From: Chloroflexota bacterium
GTDB taxonomy: Bacteria > Chloroflexota > Anaerolineae > Thermoflexales > Thermoflexaceae
Assembly: GCA_030550075.1 (NCBI GenBank)
Contig: JAUQQB010000234.1
Location: 1-5,207 of the forward strand
Reading direction: 5' to 3'
Length of the DNA stretch: 5,207 nt
The position numbers and the translations under genes were made by a program. Under the pieces are notes generated by a model. The model had not been told where the DNA came from. It saw only the letters and a list, made by a program, of their open reading frames with translations, and did no database searches. Below are positions 1 to 5,207 of the stretch, piece after piece; position 1 is the first letter of the stretch; the number at the start of each line of letters is the position of its first letter.

Positions 1-40
1 TCCCCCCTCCCCGCGGCCGAAAGGCCGCGGGGAGGGAGGA
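1..40. repeat. P-type intergenic hairpin, copy 1
   Basis: A near-perfect palindrome starts at the first base of the window. Positions 5-18 pair with 23-36 without a mismatch around a GAAA loop. After one mismatch (4/37), positions 1-3 pair with 38-40. The core is CCCCGCGGCC-GAAA-GGCCGCGGGG. The same core with slight changes recurs at 2653-2693 and 5130-5170. No T-tract follows on the plus strand, so it is not a textbook intrinsic terminator. It may mark the end of a gene left of the window, or be a copy of a dispersed palindromic element. The stem could extend beyond the left edge. Confidence 0.85.
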
Positions 41-44
41 TAAA

Positions 45-56
45 GAGGGGCCCCTC
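45..56. repeat. 12-bp perfect palindrome after hairpin copy 1
   Basis: GAGGGGCCCCTC is an exact palindrome with no spacer. It lies four bases after hairpin copy 1, across an A-rich stretch (GGATAAAGA, 38-46, which overlaps its first two bases). A G-rich palindrome placed just past an A-rich spacer is also seen beside the other two P-type hairpins, so I read this as the short second half of the composite element. With no spacer it could form only a small RNA stem. It could equally be a protein-binding site or chance in GC-rich DNA. Confidence 0.45.
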
Positions 57-151
57 GACTCCTTCTGGACAGAGACCAACTGCGCAAGTCCTATTCAAGT
101 TCACAAAGCACCGGGTCTAAATTTCGTAGGACGGATGCCCCACCCTGCTCC

Positions 152-157
152 GGAGGT
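152..157 (+). promoter_or_regulatory. Ribosome binding site of the PAP2 gene
   Basis: GGAGGT is a full Shine-Dalgarno match ending five bases before the ATG at 163. It fixes this start over the out-of-frame ATG at 135, which lacks such a site. The only AT-richer stretch upstream (about 90-128) has a weak promoter-like pair, TTCAAG at 94-99 and TAAATT at 118-123 with an 18-base spacer. That pair is too poor to list as a promoter. Confidence 0.8.
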
Positions 158-162
158 TCGGG

Positions 163-1098
163 ATGCCGGATTGGATGCGCTGGCAGATCGAATGGATCGC
201 TCGCTTGCAGGAGTTTCAACCTCCATGGGCGATCGCCTTCTGGCGCCTGATGTCGTTCCTGGGGGAGGAGCAGGCGTTTCTCCTCATCCTTCCCGCCCTG
301 CTCTGGTGTTATCGAAAGCGCGAAGCGCTCTATGAGGCCACCGGGCTTCTGCTGGGCAGTTACCTCACGTTCGCCCTGAAAGATCTCTTCGCGATGCCCC
401 GCCCCTTCCAGGTCGCTCCGGATCAGGTTCAGGTCCTCTTGCCCGGCGGGGAGACCCTGGGCTATGGGCTTCCCAGTGGGCACGCCCTGAACGCCACGGC
501 GCTGTGGGGGACACTGGCGGGAATGATCAGGCAGCCGCCCTTCACCCTGTTCGCGATCGGGCTGGTCCTTCTGATCGGCTTCTCCCGGATCGTCCTGGGT
601 GTTCATTTCATCCATGACGTGCTGGCGGGTTGGGGGATTGGAGCCATCGTGGTCTTCCTGATGACGCGTCTGGCCCCTCGCTGGATCCCCCGCTTGGTGA
701 CCTCTCCTCGGCGGAGCCTTCTCCTGGCGACGGGGGTGGTCCTCCTTCTTTTCTTTATCCACGGAACGCGGGAAACGGCGGTGCCCTTGGGCGCATGGCT
801 GGGGATGGCGTGGGGAGCCATCGGGGAGTCCTGGCGGAACGGCTTCGATCCCGGTGGGCCGATGGGACAGCGGGGCCTGCGCCTGGCTCTCGGCCTGATT
901 ACCCTCGGAGTCCTCTATGAAGGATTGACGGCAGCGTTTTCCCTGTTCCCCTCTTCCCTCTCTGGAGAACCGATCCTTCGACTATTGCGTTATGCGGGGA
1001 TCGGCCTCTGGGTGACCTGGGGCGCGCCGGTGGCCTTCCTCCGGTTGAGACTGGCCCGTAACGAGCGGGCGGTAGAGGGCCTCCCGACGAATTCCTGA
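163..1098 (+). CDS. PAP2-family membrane phosphatase with C-terminal membrane extension
   Basis: A 311-residue integral membrane phosphatase. All three PAP2 signature motifs are present: K-x6-RP at 73-81 (KDLFAMPRP), PSGH at 104-107, and SR-x3-G-x-H-x3-D at 141-152. By family knowledge His107 is the acid/base residue, His148 the phosphohistidine nucleophile, and Asp152 its partner. Such enzymes remove phosphate from lipid phosphates or diphosphates such as undecaprenyl diphosphate; the actual substrate cannot be read from the sequence. Hydrophobic segments lie near 29-50, 59-72, 110-121, 126-140 and 153-168, and form the catalytic core. About 140 further residues follow, with membrane segments near 185-201, 205-222, 239-258 and 276-295. 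I recall this extension from similar PAP2 proteins of Chloroflexota and cyanobacteria. The start is set by the GGAGGT at 152-157. The last 38 codons overlap the convergent kinase gene and encode the final helix, so the overlap is real coding sequence on this strand. Confidence 0.93.
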   Translation: MPDWMRWQIEWIARLQEFQPPWAIAFWRLMSFLGEEQAFLLILPALLWCYRKREALYEATGLLLGSYLTFALKDLFAMPRPFQVAPDQVQVLLPGGETLGYGLPSGHALNATALWGTLAGMIRQPPFTLFAIGLVLLIGFSRIVLGVHFIHDVLAGWGIGAIVVFLMTRLAPRWIPRLVTSPRRSLLLATGVVLLLFFIHGTRETAVPLGAWLGMAWGAIGESWRNGFDPGGPMGQRGLRLALGLITLGVLYEGLTAAFSLFPSSLSGEPILRLLRYAGIGLWVTWGAPVAFLRLRLARNERAVEGLPTNS

Positions 1099-2478
1099 CC
1101 AGGGAACTTCCAAGATCACCGTGGTTCCCAGGCCGGGCCGGCTCTGGATCTCCAGGCGTCCATTGAGCAGATAGGCCCGTTCCTCCATGTTGCGCAGGCC
1201 GAAGCCAGGCTGGGCCTCCGGGCCGAATCCGCGACCATCATCCGCAATCTCGATTCGGAGCTGTCCATCTTGCAGGGTAGCGGTGAGGCGAACCCGCTGG
1301 GCGCGGGCATGGCGGACCACATTGCTCAGAGCTTCCGAGACCACAGCCAGGATGTGACGCAACTGAGCCGGGGGCAACTGAGTATCCGGAGGGATCTGCC
1401 AGTCGGTTTCTACATCCATCAAGGCCGGAAGGCCATATTCCCGGATCATGCGCTCCAATCCATCGATCAGGTTGGCCATCGCGGGGCGCGCCTGGAGCTC
1501 TTGAAGGATTTCCCGCAGGCTCTGCACGGCCTGATCCAGCAGGCGAACCACCGGGTCGAGGGCGCTGGCGGTGGCGGATTCCGCCTGAGCTTGGATGTTG
1601 CGCACCAGCAGGCCGGCGCCGTAGATCATCTGGAGGGTGCGGTCGTGCAGTTCCCGGCTCATCCGCTCTCGTTCGCTGGCCAGGATCTGTGCCTCCTCCA
1701 AACTGCTCAGCCGGCTGCTCAGTTCAATCTCAAAGATCTCCAGGGCCCGTAACATACCCGCTACCAGCACAATCCCGGCGAGGCTGCGCAAGAGAAAAAG
1801 GGGCAATCCCGTGAGATTCTGCACCACTTCTTCGTTCATCAGATGGAAAGGGAAGATGGGAACAGCGGGCCCAATCAGCCCGGCCAGGAGGCTGTAAGCG
1901 GCAATCGCCAGCCCGGTGGCGCGCAACATCCCGATGATGTGCGGTCGAGCCACGGGGATCAAAAGGTGAAAGGTGTGGCGACGCAAGGCGTAGGCCGCCA
2001 GTAACCCGCCGGGGAAGCCCAGGAGATAGCGCGCGCTGGCCTCCACCCAACGTTCCCACTCCGAAAGCGGGAAAGCGGAAAGAACCCCAAGGGCAAAGGC
2101 CCCGATGCCCCAGGTCAGGAAAAGGATCAGCCCGACGGGCCGTAGCCACCGCCAGCGCGGTCCGAGGGGAGCCACGATGTCAGCGCCGAACTCAAAGAGA
2201 CAAAGAAAGGCTAACGCAAGCAGCATGATCCGACCGATCATCAGGGGATTTCCTGCTTTCTCAACGAAGGCCATGCCTGGAGGGACGAGGAGAACCCCGC
2301 TCCACTCATATGCTGCATGAAGGATCCCGAAGCTGGCCAGCCAGGGTAGGCTGCGGGCCAGGCGCAGGCGGCTGTGGCCGCGGGATTGCAAAAGCAAGCT
2401 GAGGCCGAGTGTGTAATAAACGAGGCCAGCGAAAAACCGTAGGGCTGGCTCCTGATTCAGGAACAGATCTCGTATCAT
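982..2478 (-). CDS. Seven-TM sensor histidine kinase, NarX/LiaS type (HisKA_3)
   Basis: A 498-residue membrane sensor kinase. The N-terminal part (about 1-250) has seven hydrophobic segments, near 15-32, 45-64, 82-103, 114-136, 147-165, 184-203 and 225-246, with no PAS or HAMP domain visible. A helical linker (about 247-272) leads to the dimerisation/phosphoacceptor helix with RELHDRTLQ; His278 is the predicted phosphorylated residue, followed by Asp279 as usual in HisKA_3. The ATPase domain has the N box SEALSNVVRHA (Asn386), DDGRGF (413-418), GFGLRNMEERA (425-435) and PGLGTT (448-453), so it looks catalytically intact. The domain ends near Pro459. The last 38 residues (461-498) have no family counterpart I recognise and lie entirely antisense to the PAP2 gene. 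I chose the ATG at 2478 because AAGGAG precedes it; a TTG at 2514 would add 12 residues but lacks a ribosome site. No response regulator is in the window, so signal and target are unknown. Confidence 0.94.
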   Translation of the reverse strand: MIRDLFLNQEPALRFFAGLVYYTLGLSLLLQSRGHSRLRLARSLPWLASFGILHAAYEWSGVLLVPPGMAFVEKAGNPLMIGRIMLLALAFLCLFEFGADIVAPLGPRWRWLRPVGLILFLTWGIGAFALGVLSAFPLSEWERWVEASARYLLGFPGGLLAAYALRRHTFHLLIPVARPHIIGMLRATGLAIAAYSLLAGLIGPAVPIFPFHLMNEEVVQNLTGLPLFLLRSLAGIVLVAGMLRALEIFEIELSSRLSSLEEAQILASERERMSRELHDRTLQMIYGAGLLVRNIQAQAESATASALDPVVRLLDQAVQSLREILQELQARPAMANLIDGLERMIREYGLPALMDVETDWQIPPDTQLPPAQLRHILAVVSEALSNVVRHARAQRVRLTATLQDGQLRIEIADDGRGFGPEAQPGFGLRNMEERAYLLNGRLEIQSRPGLGTTVILEVPWSGIRREALYRPLVTGQSQPEEGHRRAPGHPEADPRITQ

Positions 2479-2487
2479 CGTCCGAAG

Positions 2488-2493
2488 CTCCTT
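2488..2493 (-). promoter_or_regulatory. Ribosome binding site of the histidine kinase gene
   Basis: On the minus strand AAGGAG ends nine bases before the ATG at 2478. It lies within the coding sequence that would exist if translation began at the upstream TTG (2514), so it argues for the shorter protein. Confidence 0.75.
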
Positions 2494-2593
2494 AAACTCA
2501 TGGGTGGCTGCCAAGTAGCGGGGGCGGCTTCGCTTCCCACCCCGCCACCTCCGGTTTTCCAGATCGTAGTTCCGTCATGGAGTTCCTCCAGGG

Positions 2594-2642
2594 CTTTGGG
2601 GGCGGAATGGGACGCTGAGAGCACCCCGCTCCGCCCCCAAAG
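2594..2642. repeat. Q-type long hairpin upstream of the kinase gene
   Basis: Inverted repeat with a perfect 13-bp outer stem (2594-2606 with 2630-2642; arm CTTTGGGGGCGGA). The loop continues on the same axis: 2609-2611 pairs with 2625-2627 and 2614-2616 with 2620-2622, closing on a GAG triloop. In minus-strand RNA three intervening mismatches become G-U pairs, leaving only 2608/2628 unpaired out of 23 positions. It stands 115 bases upstream of the kinase ATG and 10 bases from the P-type hairpin. Read on the plus strand it is followed by TATTTTTG (2644-2651) and resembles an intrinsic terminator for plus-strand transcripts. It may be a terminator, a leader structure or a dispersed palindromic element. 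Confidence 0.8.
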
Positions 2643-2652
2643 GTATTTTTGA

Positions 2653-2693
2653 TCCCCCCTCCCCACAGCCCAAAGGGCCGTAGGTAGAGGTGG
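2653..2693. repeat. P-type intergenic hairpin, copy 2 (diverged)
   Basis: An imperfect version of the palindrome at 1-40 and 5130-5170, with axis at 2673 and an AAA loop on the plus strand. Of 19 opposed positions, 13 are Watson-Crick. In minus-strand RNA three more (2667, 2664, 2658) form G-U pairs, leaving three unpaired. It begins 19 bases beyond the glycosyltransferase stop codon, so it could act as a 3' end structure for that transcript, although an A-tract rather than a T-tract follows on the minus strand. Confidence 0.75.
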
Positions 2694-2711
2694 GGCCATT
2701 CCACCACCGGA

Positions 2712-4937
2712 TTACCATGGAAGGCGATTCAAGAAAATCCAGTCATAATTCCACTGATATCCCCCTGGTGGAACCCGAAACGTCAAGAAGAGGAAGCTGC
2801 CTCCTCCTTCCCAGAATACCTCATAGCGTCCTGGCGCGAGCGGCTCTTTCCACTCCCAGATTTCCGCTACCACCTCTCCAGCGGATCGAGCGCCCGGGAA
2901 CCACCCCTCCGGAGGCGTCAGCGTTACCATCGTTCCATTCGGGAACCGAAGAAGCAATCGGTGCGTATCGTCCTCTAAAGCTTGATCTGCCCGCCAGATG
3001 ATATGCACGCGCCATCGCGGAGTACCATCGATCTCCGTGCGCCATATGTTGCTTTCCAGCAAGGTAATCCTATTCCAAGGCATGTGTCCTGGGCGATGGG
3101 ATGCTTCAAGGAAAGGCGCCACGCGAATTCGCGTGGTGCCTTGGAAAGGGCGGATCTCAACGAAGCCGATGGACGCCGCGTCTGCTCCTGTTTCGGTCCG
3201 CAGACGTCGCCATCCGGATCCTGTTGGCTCATACAGGCCGACCATGACCCGATACCGGCCGGCCGGGAGAAAGGGGGGCACGGCGATGGCAAGCGTTTGG
3301 GTAATCGGCGACCCCGCTTCCCACCGCTCCGTTGAAGGATCGGGCTCCCGATCCGTCCCGGCCCGGTAGCGCCCGGCTTCATCCCAGAGATGGACGAAGA
3401 CCACATAGCGTCGAGCCACGGGGCGTTCCGCCCGCCAGCGCAAGCCAACCCGAACGCTGCCTCGGGGTTTGGCGACCGGATCAGGCAAGGCGACCGCTTC
3501 CAGGAGGATGCCATCCTCAAACCGGATGTGAACCGGTTGCCAGGATAGGACGTCGGGCCAGGGCACGAAACGGAAGACCTCGGCCATCGGATACCAGGCA
3601 TGGCGATCAAAAGGGCCCTGTCGGGCGAGCGCCTCCGCCACCGGTCGGTAGAGTTCCTGAAAGAAGGTCACGCCGATCAGCCATGTCGGTTCCTGGAGCT
3701 GATCTCCCGGGTTGGTCAGATTTTCCAGGGCCATCAGGCGAGGGCGGGTCTCCGGGTAAAACAGGGCCATCTCCGCCTGGTTCCAGTAGCCGTGGAAGGC
3801 CAGGCGATCGGCGGGATCCGCAAGGGCATAGAGGGTGCCATAGAGCTCCCGCTGGGCCTCTACATAGATTGGGGCGTTCGCATACACGGCCCACGTCCGT
3901 CCGATGCTGTAAATCCCCAGGAGAAGGAACAATGGGCTCAGGATCCTTCGCCATTGGCGGCTCCAGCCGACCGTTAAAGCCCACACGTAAAAAGGCAGCA
4001 TCGGGGAAAAATAACGGGCGGCGTAAAAGGGGAAGCGCGCCGTCAGCGCCAGCCCGATCCCGAGGGGGATGACCATCGCTAGCCCGAGGCGGCGGGTTTG
4101 ATGGGAGATCGCCGCCCCGATTCCGAGGGCCGTGACAGCGGCTCCGATCCAGCCCAAGGATCCATCGGCCCCGATGCCGATGCCCAGCGCCCCCATCAGG
4201 TTTGCCAGAACCTCAAGGGGGGTGGGGCGGACTGGGATCCGTGTCAGGGTGCGCACTGTGTGCGCCACCGAGGGGCCCAGCGCGCCGATGGACCAGAAGA
4301 GCAGGGGAAGGAGGGCCAAGGCCATGAGGAGAGCTTCTCGAAGCCAAGAGCGCGGCCCTCGGGTCAGCAAGCGCTGGGCAGGGAGAAAGAACGCCCCGTA
4401 GAAGTGCGTGAGGGTTAACCCCCAGGCGCTGAGCAGCCATCCCCGATCTCGTCCGCGCAGGGCCTGCCATGCTCCCAGAGCGCTCCAGGCAATCGCCATG
4501 GAATACATCCGGCCCATCGTGGCCAGGGCGAAAAACAGCGGATTGAGCCCGAGAAGGAGCATCGCCAGCGCCGCCGCGCGCGGGCCGGCAGCTGCTTTGA
4601 CCAGACCATGGGTGAACGCCAGGGCCAGGAGGGCGAAGAAGGGCGAGGCGAATTTCAAGGCGAAAGGATGTGGAACCAGCCGGAGCCATTCCCAGAGTAA
4701 GACATAATAAAGAGGAGGATGGCTGTCCCGGGCCACTGCCTGCAGGGTGTCCAGGAGGTTGTAAATCAGCACGATGGCTCCATGAGCCTCATCGTTGTGC
4801 ACGAAGGCCGAGGGGAGCGCGCTCAGATAAAACGCGAAACAAAGGGCGAGGAGCCCCAGAGGGATTGCCCAGGCTCCCCACCCCCCGGACGCGATGGAAA
4901 TGATCGAAGAGAATCCATTCCGGCGCTGCCGTTCCAT
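2712..4937 (-). CDS. GT39/PMT-like membrane glycosyltransferase with C-terminal beta-sandwich region
   Basis: A 741-residue protein of the ArnT/PMT-like (PMT_2, GT-C fold) type. These enzymes transfer a sugar from a polyprenyl-phosphate donor to an acceptor outside the membrane. After the first membrane segment (22-42) comes HNDEAHG with the Asp49-Glu50 pair, matching the catalytic acidic site in the first outer loop of the family. DSHPPLYY (71-78) and GRMYSM (142-147) are further family landmarks. About 11 membrane segments run to residue 349, which would place the C-terminus outside. RLAFHGYWNQAEMALFY (378-394) follows, then two regions rich in alternating beta strands, about 468-596 (containing VGLRWRAERPVARRYVVFVH) and 602-723; each looks like a beta-sandwich. 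I recall such tails from Chloroflexota glycosyltransferases; their role is unknown. The open frame extends upstream to 5201, but that part crosses two large palindromes and reads as low-quality protein, so I start at the ATG at 4937. Its ribosome site is weak (AAGG, four bases before the ATG). Donor sugar and acceptor cannot be read. Confidence 0.92.
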   Translation of the reverse strand: MERQRRNGFSSIISIASGGWGAWAIPLGLLALCFAFYLSALPSAFVHNDEAHGAIVLIYNLLDTLQAVARDSHPPLYYVLLWEWLRLVPHPFALKFASPFFALLALAFTHGLVKAAAGPRAAALAMLLLGLNPLFFALATMGRMYSMAIAWSALGAWQALRGRDRGWLLSAWGLTLTHFYGAFFLPAQRLLTRGPRSWLREALLMALALLPLLFWSIGALGPSVAHTVRTLTRIPVRPTPLEVLANLMGALGIGIGADGSLGWIGAAVTALGIGAAISHQTRRLGLAMVIPLGIGLALTARFPFYAARYFSPMLPFYVWALTVGWSRQWRRILSPLFLLLGIYSIGRTWAVYANAPIYVEAQRELYGTLYALADPADRLAFHGYWNQAEMALFYPETRPRLMALENLTNPGDQLQEPTWLIGVTFFQELYRPVAEALARQGPFDRHAWYPMAEVFRFVPWPDVLSWQPVHIRFEDGILLEAVALPDPVAKPRGSVRVGLRWRAERPVARRYVVFVHLWDEAGRYRAGTDREPDPSTERWEAGSPITQTLAIAVPPFLPAGRYRVMVGLYEPTGSGWRRLRTETGADAASIGFVEIRPFQGTTRIRVAPFLEASHRPGHMPWNRITLLESNIWRTEIDGTPRWRVHIIWRADQALEDDTHRLLLRFPNGTMVTLTPPEGWFPGARSAGEVVAEIWEWKEPLAPGRYEVFWEGGGSFLFLTFRVPPGGYQWNYDWIFLNRLPW

Positions 4938-4964
4938 TCTGCCTTGTCTGTTTTTATTTGGGGT

Positions 4965-5007
4965 TTTCGGGGGCTGGGCTGGGGGCCCAGGCCTCCAGCC
5001 CCCGAAA
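4965..5007. repeat. Hairpin in the glycosyltransferase leader (Q-type)
   Basis: A perfect 13-bp inverted repeat, TTTCGGGGGCTGG (4965-4977) with CCAGCCCCCGAAA (4995-5007). The 17-nt loop can itself form a small CTGG/CCAG stem. It lies 27 bases upstream of the ATG at 4937. The arms resemble those of the hairpin at 2594-2642 (TTTGGGGGCGGA), so they may belong to one family. No T-tract follows on the minus strand, where an A-rich stretch leads to the start codon, so it is better read as a leader structure or dispersed element than as a terminator. Confidence 0.75.
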
Positions 5008-5129
5008 GATTCTTCTCTCCTCTCCCGCGGCTCGAAGAGCTGCTGGGTCCTATTCACCTTATCTTGCCAAAGTAATAATCTGGAAGCCAATCGGGTGCTC
5101 CATCGAGGAGGATGGGAGCCCCTCCACCT

Positions 5130-5170
5130 TTCCCTCTCCCCACGGCCCAAAGGGCCGTGGGGAGAGGGAA
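5130..5170. repeat. P-type intergenic hairpin, copy 3 (perfect)
   Basis: A perfect palindrome: 5130-5148 pairs with 5152-5170 over 19 bp with an AAA loop. The core is CCCCACGGCCC-AAA-GGGCCGTGGGG. It shares its core and the flanking C-rich and G-rich arms with the hairpins at 1-40 and 2653-2693. It lies inside the open frame that continues upstream of the glycosyltransferase start, which is one reason to reject that extension. Its perfection against the decayed copy 2 suggests recent arrival, conversion or selection. Confidence 0.88.
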
Positions 5171-5180
5171 GAGAAAAATA

Positions 5181-5207
5181 TTTCGGGGCGAGGTGGGCCA
5201 CCTTCGG
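5181..5207. repeat. Q-like palindrome, cut by the window end
   Basis: TTTCGGGGCG (5181-5190) follows the A-rich spacer GAGAAAAATA and resembles the arm of the hairpin at 2594-2642. It leads into AGGTG-GGC-CACCT (5191-5203), a 5-bp stem with a triloop. The closing arm of the larger stem, if there is one, would lie beyond 5207. Confidence 0.35.

Larger units (their letters stand above)
4938..5207. other. Region right of the glycosyltransferase gene, no credible gene
   Basis: No protein gene is supported here; the content is palindromes (4965-5007, 5130-5170, 5181-5207). The least GC-rich part, about 5051-5092, is the likeliest place for the glycosyltransferase promoter. On the minus strand it has TTGGCT (5090-5085) and, 18 bases on, CAAGAT (5066-5061), a weak match only. 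If a promoter is there, the hairpin at 4965-5007 would be transcribed in the leader. Confidence 0.5.

Noticed and set aside
89..98. GTCCTATTCA shared with 5048-5057 as a common upstream operator
   Set aside because: A single 10-base match is expected by chance several times in a window this long, and the two lie in opposite orientation relative to their genes.
91..762. Long minus-strand open frame (223 codons)
   Set aside because: Antisense to the PAP2 gene with its intact catalytic motifs; highly charged, Gln/Arg/Pro-rich composition typical of shadows in GC-rich DNA.
1102..1129. Small inverted repeat GGGAAC/GTTCCC just after the PAP2 stop as a terminator
   Set aside because: Only 6 bp with a 16-base loop and no T-tract, and it lies in conserved kinase coding sequence; chance is enough.
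1270..1752. Plus-strand open frame of 160 codons
   Set aside because: Antisense to the conserved kinase domains; the His- and Gln-rich sequence is what that strand gives as a shadow.
2479..2514. TTG start giving a 510-residue kinase
   Set aside because: No ribosome site precedes it, and AAGGAG is well placed for the ATG at 2478.
2653..2693. Hairpin copy 2 as a classical intrinsic terminator of the glycosyltransferase gene
   Set aside because: On the minus strand it is followed by GATCAAAAATACC, not a T-tract; termination there would need another mechanism.
3332..4072. Plus-strand open frame of 246 codons
   Set aside because: Antisense to the glycosyltransferase; Pro/Arg/Gly/Ser-rich low-complexity product with no recognisable domain.
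4938..5201. An 88-residue N-terminal extension of the glycosyltransferase
   Set aside because: It crosses two strong palindromes (5130-5170 and 4965-5007), is Arg/Pro/Gly-rich without family features, and the ATG at 4937 gives a normal short lead to the first membrane helix.

Overview
This is a GC-rich window holding three complete protein genes and no RNA genes, insertion sequences or CRISPR arrays. The gene types and the many GC-rich palindromes between genes suggest a Chloroflexota bacterium, perhaps a thermophilic Thermoflexus-like lineage. The genes are a PAP2 phosphatase with extra C-terminal helices, a 7-TM sensor kinase of the NarX/LiaS type, and a GT39-like transferase with a C-terminal beta-sandwich region. 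The taxonomic guess rests on familiarity with such proteins and was not checked by a search.

Layout: positions 1-162 hold a 40-nt hairpin, a short palindrome and the leader of a plus-strand PAP2 phosphatase gene (163-1098). A minus-strand sensor histidine kinase gene (982-2478) converges on it, and the two coding regions overlap by 117 bp at their 3' ends. Positions 2479-2711 are a 233-bp gap with two large hairpins and the kinase ribosome binding site. A minus-strand membrane glycosyltransferase gene (2712-4937) follows. Positions 4938-5207 contain no credible gene but hold a leader hairpin, a perfect 19-bp-stem palindrome and the start of another palindrome cut by the window end.

The most distinctive non-coding signal is a recurrent composite element found in all three intergenic regions: a long C-rich/G-rich hairpin (core CCCC-RCGGCC-loop-GGCCGY-GGGG), then an A-rich spacer, then a second palindrome beginning with a G-rich arm. 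Copies 1 and 3 read on the plus strand and copy 2 on the minus strand. A relative of the second palindrome also stands alone in the glycosyltransferase leader.

Functionally, the glycosyltransferase probably moves a sugar from a polyprenyl-phosphate carrier onto an extracellular acceptor. The PAP2 enzyme could dephosphorylate lipid carriers of the same kind. That link is an inference: the genes lie on opposite strands and are not an operon. The kinase has no response regulator within the window.
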